A stretch of 10,658 nt of DNA from Candidatus Hodarchaeota archaeon (GCA_016839955.1 JAEOTI010000383.1:1-10658), one strand, 5' to 3'; numbered from the stretch's first letter, positions 1 through 6,727 are shown. Notes: generated by a model not told the origin, from the letters alone. Program-made: numbers and translations.

Positions 1-378
1 CCTACTCTCATCTATAGAGATCAGATTGAGAAAATTCAACACTTAGACATTCATGGTCTTGCCCATATTACTGGGGGAGGATATACAAAACTTCACCGCC
101 TTACAAATTATAACTTAATTTTTGACAATTTTCCCCTCAAGATTAAGTTAATTTTTGAAGAGATACAAAGGATTGGAAAGATCAAACAAGAAGAAATGTT
201 TCAAACATTCAATATGGGGTTTGGATTCATCATTATTTTACCTCAATCACAGACTCCTGAAGCTTTAAGCCTCTTAGAAGAAGCAAACGGGGCTTGTCAT
301 TCAATCGGTATAGTCCAAGGTGAAAAAGAAGGAAAAATAATATTCCCAGATCATGGAGTGGAGTTTAATGGTATGTAA
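1..378 (+). CDS. purM: Phosphoribosylformylglycinamidine cyclo-ligase (AIR synthetase), C-terminal part
   Basis: The reading frame is open from the first base of the window to a TAA at 376-378, giving about 125 residues. It lacks its N-terminus only because the window starts inside the gene. PurM closes the imidazole ring, converting FGAM and ATP to AIR, in cytosolic de novo purine synthesis. Visible family signatures are the start PTLIY, then GLAHITGGGYTK near residues 20-31, which matches the PurM motif G(M/L)AHITGGG, and EEMFQTFNMGFGF near residues 64-76, which matches EEM.RTFNMG.G. The ATP-binding N-terminal half lies outside the window. The 3' end overlaps the start of folD by 11 nt, so the two are probably translationally coupled. 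Other pur genes may lie upstream, but that cannot be seen here. Confidence 0.96.
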   Translation, partial: PTLIYRDQIEKIQHLDIHGLAHITGGGYTKLHRLTNYNLIFDNFPLKIKLIFEEIQRIGKIKQEEMFQTFNMGFGFIIILPQSQTPEALSLLEEANGACHSIGIVQGEKEGKIIFPDHGVEFNGM

Positions 379-1234
379 AATATTAGATGGAAGGAAAGCT
401 GCCACAGAAATACGAAAAAAAATACGAATCGAAGTAGAACAGCTTACTGTCAATCCCTTTCTCGCTACTGTTCTTGTTGGACAAGACTCTTCTTCAAAGG
501 TTTATGTTGGGATAAAAAAGAAAGCTTGTGAAGAATTAGGCATAACAAACGAAATGTATGTGTTTAACGGGGATGAGACTCCAAGAGATCTAAAAAATTT
601 CATACATTTTCTAAATCATGATCGAGAAGTACATGGAATTCTTATCCAGTTACCACTCCCAGCACAATTTGATGAACTAGAAATTATTCAATCAGTTAAT
701 CCCCGAAAAGATGTTGATGGATTTCATTTTCAAAATGTTGGAAAGCTTGCATGCGGCTTTCAAAATCGTCCTGGTATTTATTATCCTGCAACACCTGCGG
801 GGATTCTAGCATTACTTGATTTTTATGATATTACTATTGCGCGATTAAATGCTGTTATTATTGGCAGGTCTAATATTGTGGGAAGACCCCTTGCTCGACT
901 TTTAGAACATAATAATGCCACTGTGTCGTTGTGTCACTCAAAAACACAAAATATTCCAGAGTATACAATAAATGCTGACATCCTTGTCTCAGCTGTTGGG
1001 CGAGAGAATTTTGTTACAAAAGATATGGTAAAACCAGGGTCTACTGTTATTGATGTAGGCACAGTCAGAAGAAAAGACGGCACCCTCACTGGAGATGTCG
1101 ATTTTGAGTCTGTAAAAGAGATTGTTAATGCTATTACCCCCTCACCTGGTGGAGTGGGTCCTATGACTGTTACTATGCTCATGAATAATGTTGTCCAAGC
1201 GTGTAAATACTATCAGGAGCGTTTTAAAAATTGA
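368..1234 (+). CDS. folD: Bifunctional methylenetetrahydrofolate dehydrogenase / methenyltetrahydrofolate cyclohydrolase
   Basis: FolD interconverts 5,10-methylene-, 5,10-methenyl- and 10-formyl-tetrahydrofolate in the cytosol and so provides the formyl donor used by PurN, encoded next. I place the start at ATG 368 (288 aa, the usual FolD length) because it gives the classic beginning MVCKILDGRKAA and has a GGAG-like sequence just upstream; an in-frame ATG at 353 would add five atypical residues. Catalytic residues line up with the family: Y46 and K50 (YVGIK), Q94 in ILIQLPLP, and D115/D117 in KDVDG. The nucleotide-binding loop GRSNIVGRP is at 166-174, TGDVDF at 241-246 and PGGVGPMT at 260-267. 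The common PCTP motif reads PATP (140-143). The TGA stop overlaps the TTG start of purN. NAD versus NADP use cannot be read from the sequence. Confidence 0.96.
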   Translation: MVCKILDGRKAATEIRKKIRIEVEQLTVNPFLATVLVGQDSSSKVYVGIKKKACEELGITNEMYVFNGDETPRDLKNFIHFLNHDREVHGILIQLPLPAQFDELEIIQSVNPRKDVDGFHFQNVGKLACGFQNRPGIYYPATPAGILALLDFYDITIARLNAVIIGRSNIVGRPLARLLEHNNATVSLCHSKTQNIPEYTINADILVSAVGRENFVTKDMVKPGSTVIDVGTVRRKDGTLTGDVDFESVKEIVNAITPSPGGVGPMTVTMLMNNVVQACKYYQERFKN

Positions 1235-1836
1235 AAAAAATCGGTGTTATGATCTCAGGTCGTGGAACAAACCTTCAATCTATACTAGATGCTCATGAAG
1301 AACCTAGTTTTCCTGGTAAAGTAGTAGTTGTTATTTCTAACAAACCAAATGTTCAAGGGTTAGAAAGGGCAAAGAAGGCAAATGTTCCAGCCGTTGTTAT
1401 TGATAATAAAGAGTTTGAAAGTAGAACTGCTCATGAAGAAGCTATTACTGAATCTCTTAAGTCTTATAAAGTGGATCTTGTCGTCCTTGCAGGATACATG
1501 CGATTACTTTCACCTCTTTTTCTCAAGAAATTTCCAAAAGCCGTGATTAATATTCATCCTTCCCTTCTACCTGCTTTTCCAGGAATGCACGGTCAAAGAC
1601 AAGCAATAGAATATGGTGCTCGTGTCTCAGGTTGTACTACTCACTTTGTTGACGAGGGGGAGGATACAGGTCCTGTCATTCTTCAAAAAGCAGTTCCTGT
1701 ACTTCAGGATGATGATGAAGATACCTTAGGAGCGAGAATTCTTCAAGAAGAACATAAAATTATGGCTAAAAGTGTCCGTCTTTGGTGTGAAGGAAAGCTA
1801 CAACTTGACGGACGCCATGTTCGAATATTGGATTAG
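1231..1836 (+). CDS. purN: Phosphoribosylglycinamide formyltransferase (GAR transformylase)
   Basis: PurN transfers the formyl group of 10-formyl-tetrahydrofolate to GAR, the third step of purine synthesis. The start is a TTG at 1231 that overlaps the folD stop (TTGA). It is chosen because it gives the family beginning MKKIGVMISGRGTNLQSIL; the next ATG (1249) would delete the first beta strand. An AGGAG lies at 1215-1219, 11 nt upstream. The catalytic triad is intact at N107, H109 and D145, within INIHPSLLPAFPG and FVDEGEDTGPV; the offset from the E. coli numbering (106/108/144) is a constant +1. The length of 201 aa is normal. Having the folate-dependent enzyme rather than the formate-dependent PurT fits with folD directly upstream. 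Confidence 0.96.
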   Translation: MKKIGVMISGRGTNLQSILDAHEEPSFPGKVVVVISNKPNVQGLERAKKANVPAVVIDNKEFESRTAHEEAITESLKSYKVDLVVLAGYMRLLSPLFLKKFPKAVINIHPSLLPAFPGMHGQRQAIEYGARVSGCTTHFVDEGEDTGPVILQKAVPVLQDDDEDTLGARILQEEHKIMAKSVRLWCEGKLQLDGRHVRILD

Positions 1837-1848
1837 AGGTTAATTTCT

Positions 1849-2517
1849 ATGTGTGGAGTACTTGGATTATTTGGATCTAAAATGGAATTAGACACATTTC
1901 GACTTTGGTTAGGGTTTCTTACCCACCGAGGACAAGATGCTTCTGGAATGGCATGGGTAGAAGAATCTGGAAAAATTTCTATTGCCAAAGTTCATGCATA
2001 TCCTGAAAGAATCCCTCTGCCTTCGCTTAGATCTAATATGATCCTTGGAAGTACTCGCTATCCGACCCATGGTCATAGGATAGTAGGAGAAAAGGATATT
2101 GACAGGTTTGCACAACCCTTTACAAGTCATACGCCGTTTGGACATTTAGCTCTTATCCATAACGGTCAAATTACAAATATTTCTGAATTTGCTCCTGAAA
2201 AACGATATCATTCCGACGCAGAAGCGATTTGTGATTATTTAGCTAAAAACATCACCCAAGCAGAGGGGAGACTTGAACCAGCTGTTACAACAATTCTAGA
2301 AAGAGTAGATGGTGCATTTAGTATAGTTGGTGCTTTGTGTTCTCCTGAGAAAAGAGAATTTTTCACTTTTAGAGATAAGTGGGGTTTTCGACCTCTAGTA
2401 TGGGGATTTCATAACGGATATGTTACAGTAACTTCTGAGACGGTAGTTCTTGATCACATAGGAGTAGATAATCCTCAAATAGTAAAACCAGGAGAATTGA
2501 TTACATTTACTTGTTAG
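1849..2517 (+). CDS. purF: Amidophosphoribosyltransferase, glutaminase (Ntn-hydrolase) half encoded alone
   Basis: This 222-aa protein corresponds only to the N-terminal class II glutamine amidotransferase domain of PurF, which releases ammonia from glutamine for phosphoribosylamine synthesis. The nucleophile C2 follows the initiator Met directly (MCGVLGLFG), so no propeptide is needed. Glutamine-site residues are visible: HRGQDASG at 26-33, R70 in STRYPTHG, N105-G106 in HNGQITN, and D123 in HSDAEAI. FRDKWGFRPL (174-183) and SET (196-198) also match PurF. GAGGT at 1836-1840 lies 8 nt before the ATG. The protein ends with KPGELITFTC and a TAG stop, exactly where single-chain PurF enters its interdomain linker. 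The PRTase half follows 16 nt later in another frame. The two chains presumably associate to channel ammonia; that is inference. Confidence 0.93.
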   Translation: MCGVLGLFGSKMELDTFRLWLGFLTHRGQDASGMAWVEESGKISIAKVHAYPERIPLPSLRSNMILGSTRYPTHGHRIVGEKDIDRFAQPFTSHTPFGHLALIHNGQITNISEFAPEKRYHSDAEAICDYLAKNITQAEGRLEPAVTTILERVDGAFSIVGALCSPEKREFFTFRDKWGFRPLVWGFHNGYVTVTSETVVLDHIGVDNPQIVKPGELITFTC

Positions 2518-2533
2518 ATAAAAGGGATGGACA

Positions 2534-3340
2534 ATGATGGAAGAGAAATCCATAGAAAATACTGTTTATTGTGATGAATCTGTTAAAGTTCATGTAAAAA
2601 CAACTCAACTTATCAGCAGTCCTCAAACAGCTCATTGTATGTTTGAACATGTTTACTTTGCCCATCCAAGTAGCTATATTGAAAATAGATCTGTTTATGA
2701 CGTCCGACATCGATTAGGAATCAATCTCGCTACAGAAATCAAAAAACGAGGAATAGATATCGATTTTGTTGTCCCAGTCCCAGATTCTTCTCGAATTGCA
2801 GCTCAAGCAATTGCTGAGACGTTAGAAATACCTCTCCGAGAAGCGATTGTTAAAAACCGCTATCAGACTTCTCGTGTATTTATTTTAGCAGATTTAGAAC
2901 GAAAAAGAGTAATTGAACGAAAATACCTCTTTGTACCTTCACTTATCAAGAATAAAAAAGTTTTACTTGTAGATGATTCAATTGTGAGAGGAGATACCTC
3001 GAAAAAGCTAATGGAACGATTAAGAACCTACAACGCAAAGTGGATAGGTTTAGCAAGCACCTGTCCTCCATTAATACGAGCTTGTTATTATGGCATCGAT
3101 TTCTCGATTGATGAAGAATTAATTGCCAGAAATAAATCCTTAGCAGAACTATGTGAACTAATAGGGGCTGATGAGATATTCTATCAAGGAATCGGTGATC
3201 TTGTTGATGCTATTGGATTATATGGAAAATTGTGCACAGCATGTATTACTGGGGAGTACCCAACCCCAGGAGGAAAAAAACTCCGTAAAAAATTAAGTTC
3301 GGGGCAAATCAATCCTCATATTACTCATTATGATCAATAA
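2534..3340 (+). CDS. purF: Amidophosphoribosyltransferase, phosphoribosyltransferase half encoded alone
   Basis: This 268-aa protein is the C-terminal type I PRTase part of PurF and would react PRPP with ammonia from the partner chain to give 5-phosphoribosylamine. The PRPP-binding signature VLLVDDSIVRGDTS is at 143-156 (the usual VRGTTS has Asp in place of the first Thr). PVPDSSRIAAQA (81-92) and IVKNRYQTSRVF (105-116) match family blocks. Cysteines at 35, 184, 234 and 237 (CMFEHVYFA, ACYYGID, CTAC) are at the positions that bind a [4Fe-4S] cluster in the B. subtilis enzyme. The start has two adjacent ATGs (2534 and 2537) with an AAGGGATGG sequence just upstream. All three forward frames have stops between 2515 and 2537, so one sequencing error could not have split a single gene. 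The two halves total 490 aa, normal for whole PurF. Confidence 0.93.
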   Translation: MMEEKSIENTVYCDESVKVHVKTTQLISSPQTAHCMFEHVYFAHPSSYIENRSVYDVRHRLGINLATEIKKRGIDIDFVVPVPDSSRIAAQAIAETLEIPLREAIVKNRYQTSRVFILADLERKRVIERKYLFVPSLIKNKKVLLVDDSIVRGDTSKKLMERLRTYNAKWIGLASTCPPLIRACYYGIDFSIDEELIARNKSLAELCELIGADEIFYQGIGDLVDAIGLYGKLCTACITGEYPTPGGKKLRKKLSSGQINPHITHYDQ

Positions 3341-3355
3341 AGGTGAATGATAAGA

Positions 3356-4600
3356 ATGAATGTCATTTGTGTTGGAAGTGGAGCACGTGAACACGCTATT
3401 GTTCGAAGTTTAGTAAAAGATGGCGCAAAGCTAACTGCCATAATGGATAAAAAGAATCCTGGTATAACAAGACTAGCAGAAAAGGTTATTATTACTCCAT
3501 TAAAGGCTCCTTGGGATCTAGAAGATCTGAATGCTGAGTTCTGTGTGATTGGCCCAGAAGGTCCACTTGCTGAGGGACTTGCTAATTATTTAGAAGATAA
3601 ACATAATATTCCTTGTATTGGTCCACGAAAAGCTGTTGCACGTTTGGAAACAAGTAAAATATTCGCCAGAACATTACTAGAAAAACATAATATTGATGGA
3701 AATCCTCCTTTCAAAGTTTGTTCAACAACAGAGGAAGTTAAAGAGTTTTTACAAGACTTTCCAGAAGTAGCGATAAAGCCTGACGTTTTAACAGGAGGTA
3801 AAGGAGTAAAAATAACAGGTGACCATCTTAAATCTTCTGAGGAAGTCATCCAGTACACTGAGGAACGTATGAAAACTGATGGAAAAGTAGTCGTTGAAGA
3901 AAAACTCGTAGGGCAAGAATTTACTCTCCAAGCACTCTGGGACGGACGAACATTAAGTTCAATGCCACTAGTTCAAGATTTCAAACGATTACTTGATGAT
4001 GACAAAGGACCAAACACTGGTTCAATGGGATCCTATTCTCTTCCAAATCATAAACTTTCTTTCTTAGAGGAAGAACACATCAAAAAAGCAACAGACATCA
4101 TGATAAAATCACTTCAAGCAGCTCAAAAGGATACTGGAGAAACCTACCGAGGAGTACTCTATGGACAATTCATGGTTAGTGAAGAACAGGTGTCTTTGAT
4201 TGAATTCAATTGTCGCTATGGTGACCCAGAAGCAATGAATGTATTACCACTTCTTGAGACCAACTCGCTTAACATGTATTACCAGATGGTTGAAAAAAAA
4301 TTGGAAGCAATTAAATTCCAACCTAAAGCTACAGTTTGCGTATATCTTGTTCCAAAAGGCTATCCAACAAATCCAGAAAAAGACAAACTAGTTGAAATAC
4401 CATCAGAACTACAGGATTCAATTTATTATGCATCTGTATATGAGAAAGAAGGAAAAATCTACACAACTGGTAGTCGAGCACTTGCCGTGTTAGGTGTAGG
4501 ACCATCTGTTCCAGAAGCAAGAAATAATGCTTATAAAATGATTAGCAATTTTGGAGATTCTCTTTTCCATAGGACGGATATAGCAGCTAAGATTGTATAA
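3356..4600 (+). CDS. purD: Phosphoribosylamine-glycine ligase (GAR synthetase)
   Basis: PurD joins glycine to 5-phosphoribosylamine with ATP, directly after PurF; the unstable amine makes close expression of the two sensible. I place the start at ATG 3356 (414 aa), because AGGTGA at 3341-3346 is then 9 nt upstream and the protein begins MNVICVGSGAREHA, the family N-terminus; the ATG at 3347 would directly abut the Shine-Dalgarno sequence. ATP-grasp features are K141 with TGGKG (146-150), the strand VVVEEKLVGQEFT near 178-190, PNTGSMGSYS (219-228), and the metal/ATP segment EFNCRYGDPE (283-292). FHRTDIAAK near the C-terminus is also typical. This is the last gene of the purine operon; its stop lies only 3 nt from the stop of the convergent gene. 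Confidence 0.95.
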   Translation: MNVICVGSGAREHAIVRSLVKDGAKLTAIMDKKNPGITRLAEKVIITPLKAPWDLEDLNAEFCVIGPEGPLAEGLANYLEDKHNIPCIGPRKAVARLETSKIFARTLLEKHNIDGNPPFKVCSTTEEVKEFLQDFPEVAIKPDVLTGGKGVKITGDHLKSSEEVIQYTEERMKTDGKVVVEEKLVGQEFTLQALWDGRTLSSMPLVQDFKRLLDDDKGPNTGSMGSYSLPNHKLSFLEEEHIKKATDIMIKSLQAAQKDTGETYRGVLYGQFMVSEEQVSLIEFNCRYGDPEAMNVLPLLETNSLNMYYQMVEKKLEAIKFQPKATVCVYLVPKGYPTNPEKDKLVEIPSELQDSIYYASVYEKEGKIYTTGSRALAVLGVGPSVPEARNNAYKMISNFGDSLFHRTDIAAKIV

Positions 4601-4603
4601 CTG

Positions 4604-6106
4604 TTATTCCCTCCACTGAAGTCCAAAAAAGTCTCGTTGCTCAGCAATTTTAGTCAGGGGAATTCCCCATCTAGCAATAATTGGGGAATTAATTTCAGCC
4701 CAAATATTCCAGCCTTTTCTTTCTAACCTTTTAATATCCTCTAGAAAACTACCAACCCAGGTCCCTGGTAGTTTTACAACAGCTGTTCCACAAGTATCAC
4801 CGATAAACATCTCTGCATAGGGTAATGCTTGAAGTGTGTTTGAAATATATTTTACTTCTTCTGTAGTACCTTCATAGCTAAGCATTAACCAAGTTTCGAG
4901 CCCAATTCGAGAGATAACTACAAAAGGAGCAAAAATTTTTTCTTGGAGCAGTTTTTGAAATTTTCTTCTTAGTGATCGGACTGAAATTCCTAATGCTTTT
5001 GCAATATCAGAATAGTAACCTCCTGCAACGAGATTTACTTGATCAATCAACCAAAAGTCATTTTGAGAAAAATTTCCTTGATTTTCTTTTGGTGTAATAT
5101 CATGAAAAAAACCACTTGAAGGAAGATCGATAATTTCAAGGTCAGGATTGTTAAGAATTCGTACTGGTTCTTTCCAACTTGTCGATGTTTTGGTGGTTAG
5201 TTGGTCTAAATTTCGAGAGATATGATACTGATTGATTTCAAAATAATCTTCTGGAATAAAATCAAATACATTAGATTCAATTGGAATGTAAAGAATGGAA
5301 ATATACCGTGGATGTCGTGTATGGATTGTTCGCAGAGTAAATGGTTCTAATTCAGGAGGTAAGGGCACCGAATGATTTACTCGAATTGCTTGAAATCCTA
5401 ATTTTCCCAGGTTAGTAAGATAACGAGGACTCACAACACCTAAATACCAATAAACATTTTCAATACGTTCGATTGCTCTCTCTGAACATTGTAGATGTTC
5501 AACTAACTCCCTTTGTGATGGAAGTTGATTTGAGGAATTAGTTTTAATTGCACGTGCAAGTGCTTGTAAATATTTTACAGATAAGTTAGTACGTGCAACT
5601 GAATACTTTGCACGTGTTTCAGTAAACAAATCAACAAACTGTGGTAGATTTCTAAATTCTGGATTGCGTATTAATTGCATCAGAATTTTTTTCAAAAATG
5701 GTAAATCGTCATTATGTCTAACTTCGATAAAAAGGTTCCATGGGAATAAAAACGAATGACCACCACTAGCTCCATAAAGCCTTATTGAGTGAAAAAACTC
5801 CCTATCATACCTGTCCCCTCGAATACTTTGAGGAAGTGAGGATTGTTTAAAAATTGGGATTGAATTGTTATCTCTGTCAAATTTGTCTGCTAGATGTGTA
5901 AGATTAGCAAAATCTTGTTTAGATATTGTTGTGAATGAAGAAAAGGTCTTTCGACCTCCTTGATTTTTTACGTACCCACGAATTCCTAACCATGTTTTTA
6001 GAATTTGTTGAACGGGTTGAGAGAGATTAGGCAGTTGGAATAATGTAGATACTAAAGTTTGAAGTTCCGTATCAGGTAAAAGAGAAGAATATTTAGAACC
6101 TTTCAT
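4604..6106 (-). CDS. Large regulator with two Lrp/AsnC-like HTH modules, cassette copy 1
   Basis: This 500-aa protein has no exact known relative that I can name. Two helix-turn-helix segments are visible. The first is at about 195-225 (LPSQRELVEHLQCSERAIER). The second, at about 352-395 (DIAKALGISVRSLRRKFQKLL), reads like an Lrp/AsnC winged HTH. Each is followed by a stretch resembling the start of a RAM/AsnC ligand domain: PRYLTNLGKLGFQAIRVN (227-244) and PFVVISRIGLETWLMLSYEG (394-413), the latter leading to LPYAEMFIGDTCGTAVVKLP. An N-terminal region carries GGRKTFSSF (50-58) and the block HSIRLYGASGGHSFLFPWNL (106-125), shared with the second copy. No signal peptide or membrane segment is evident. 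Its promoter appears almost leaderless. It diverges from the peptide-GTPase operon and probably regulates it; DNA binding is likely but its target is inferred. Confidence 0.85.
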   Translation of the reverse strand: MKGSKYSSLLPDTELQTLVSTLFQLPNLSQPVQQILKTWLGIRGYVKNQGGRKTFSSFTTISKQDFANLTHLADKFDRDNNSIPIFKQSSLPQSIRGDRYDREFFHSIRLYGASGGHSFLFPWNLFIEVRHNDDLPFLKKILMQLIRNPEFRNLPQFVDLFTETRAKYSVARTNLSVKYLQALARAIKTNSSNQLPSQRELVEHLQCSERAIERIENVYWYLGVVSPRYLTNLGKLGFQAIRVNHSVPLPPELEPFTLRTIHTRHPRYISILYIPIESNVFDFIPEDYFEINQYHISRNLDQLTTKTSTSWKEPVRILNNPDLEIIDLPSSGFFHDITPKENQGNFSQNDFWLIDQVNLVAGGYYSDIAKALGISVRSLRRKFQKLLQEKIFAPFVVISRIGLETWLMLSYEGTTEEVKYISNTLQALPYAEMFIGDTCGTAVVKLPGTWVGSFLEDIKRLERKGWNIWAEINSPIIARWGIPLTKIAEQRDFFGLQWRE

Positions 6107-6132
6107 TTCATATTAATTTCTATAACAACATC

Positions 6133-6140
6133 AATATAAA
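6133..6140 (-). promoter_or_regulatory. TATA-like element for the copy 1 large regulator
   Basis: On the minus strand this reads TTTATATT, preceded by the purine-rich GAAGG, a possible BRE. Its centre is 30 nt upstream of the ATG at 6106, which places the expected archaeal start site about 4 nt before the gene, so the transcript would be nearly leaderless. No Shine-Dalgarno is seen. The second copy has the same element at the same distance. Confidence 0.6.
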
Positions 6141-6165
6141 CCTTCAGAAAAAAGTCGGAAAATGG

Positions 6166-6210
6166 GCCTTATCATTTAAAATACTCGTAAAGTCTAGAAA
6201 ATGATAAGGC
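6166..6210. promoter_or_regulatory. 12-bp perfect inverted repeat, candidate operator
   Basis: GCCTTATCATTT (6166-6177) and its exact reverse complement AAATGATAAGGC (6199-6210) are separated by 21 nt, so the arm centres are 33 bp apart, about three helical turns. The repeat lies in the divergent spacer between the copy 1 regulator and the mini-protein gene. The left arm touches a TTTAAAAT element and the right arm lies where transcription of the rightward operon would start. This suits a dimeric repressor, perhaps one of the two HTH proteins of the cassette. It has no T-run typical of a terminator and sits upstream of, not after, genes. Confidence 0.55.
6175..6182 (+). promoter_or_regulatory. 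Possible TATA element of the copy 1 rightward operon
   Basis: TTTAAAAT, 54-61 nt before the mini-protein ATG at 6236. A start site about 26 nt downstream of its centre would fall near 6205, leaving a leader of about 30 nt that contains the AGGAG at 6223-6227. It overlaps the inner end of the left inverted-repeat arm. AT-rich sequence makes chance matches common, so this call is tentative. Confidence 0.4.
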
Positions 6211-6235
6211 TAACACTTGATCAGGAGAATATTTA

Positions 6236-6385
6236 ATGAATATAAAAACTAGCCTTAATTCAGTCCATATACGAATTCCAAAGAAACGACTCCTACTAAT
6301 TGGACTATTCCTCAGTTGGATCCTACTTTCAACTGTTATTCCTGTCCCTGCTCCACCAGGAGATGGAACTATAGGACCTCAATAA
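6236..6385 (+). CDS. 49-aa mini-protein with one hydrophobic segment and a PVPAPPGDGTI tail, copy 1
   Basis: This is a short gene with ATG at 6236, TAA at 6383-6385 and AGGAG at 6223-6227, 8 nt upstream. The product has a basic N-terminal region (K4, R13, K16, K17, R18), a hydrophobic stretch of about 17 residues (19-35, including W28 and LLSTV at 30-34), and a tail PVPAPPGDGTIGPQ. The positive-inside rule would put the N-terminus in the cytosol and the tail outside. V37-x-A39 resembles a signal peptidase site, but the Pro directly after it argues against cleavage there, so an anchored displayed tail is at least as likely as a released peptide. A homologue of 50 aa occupies the same place in the second cassette, aligned without gaps through residue 41, which supports a real gene. 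Function is unknown; a signalling or sensing role is inferred from context. Confidence 0.8.
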   Translation: MNIKTSLNSVHIRIPKKRLLLIGLFLSWILLSTVIPVPAPPGDGTIGPQ

Positions 6386-6400
6386 AAGGAGTTTAATTTC

Positions 6401-6712
6401 GTGATAGAAGCATCTATGGTAATACATGATCCTTCATATACCTCCTCACCGGTTCTTTCGACAGACTGGTTGAAAGGAATCGAAGATACACCAGGTTGGC
6501 GACTAAAAGTTCTTGGAAGACTCCTTAAGTTTGTCTCAGAAGATATCAAGACAATAGACAACATTGGAGACGACTTCTTTCTCAAAATTGATGAAGATGT
6601 TGAAAATGCTGAATTAAAGGTTTTTTTACAAATGATAAGTCTATTAACGGGTTCTATTCCACGGATTCACCGGGAAACCCCTGATAAACTTATTCTCCTA
6701 GCTCGTCCATAG
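6401..6712 (+). CDS. Unknown 103-aa protein ending in LLARP, copy 1
   Basis: I do not recognise this family. The GTG start at 6401 is preceded by AAGGAG (6386-6391), 9 nt away; an ATG at 6416 is an alternative but has no Shine-Dalgarno at a useful distance. The product is soluble by appearance, with no signal peptide or membrane span, and looks mostly alpha-helical. Residues shared with the 9683-9988 homologue include TDWL/TEWF near 21-24, P.WR.K.LG (31-39), IG.D (55-58), EL..FL (71-76), SLLT.S.P (80-87), and the C-terminal LLARP. It sits between the mini-protein and the GTPase with 15-nt gaps on both sides, so it is probably co-transcribed. A role as a partner or adaptor of the GTPase is a guess from gene order only. 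Confidence 0.8.
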   Translation: MIEASMVIHDPSYTSSPVLSTDWLKGIEDTPGWRLKVLGRLLKFVSEDIKTIDNIGDDFFLKIDEDVENAELKVFLQMISLLTGSIPRIHRETPDKLILLARP

Positions 6713-6727
6713 CCTAGGAGTACCTGA

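Noticed and set aside
353..367. folD start at ATG 353
   Set aside because: It would add five residues before the family N-terminus MVCKILDG, and the GGAG sequence upstream fits the ATG at 368 better.
934..1182. Minus-strand open frame inside folD
   Set aside because: It is antisense to a strongly conserved coding region and shows no family resemblance or start signal; the same holds for minus-strand frames at 1909-2145, 2507-2710, 3586-3858, 4329-4520, 6379-6585 and 9945-10154.
2490..2540. purF as a frameshifted pseudogene or sequencing error
   Set aside because: Stops occur in all three frames in the gap, catalytic and binding residues are intact in both halves, and the second half has its own start and an upstream purine-rich site.
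6166..6210. Inverted repeat as a transcription terminator or CRISPR-like element
   Set aside because: It has no downstream T-run, lies in a divergent promoter region, and is a single pair without repeats and spacers.
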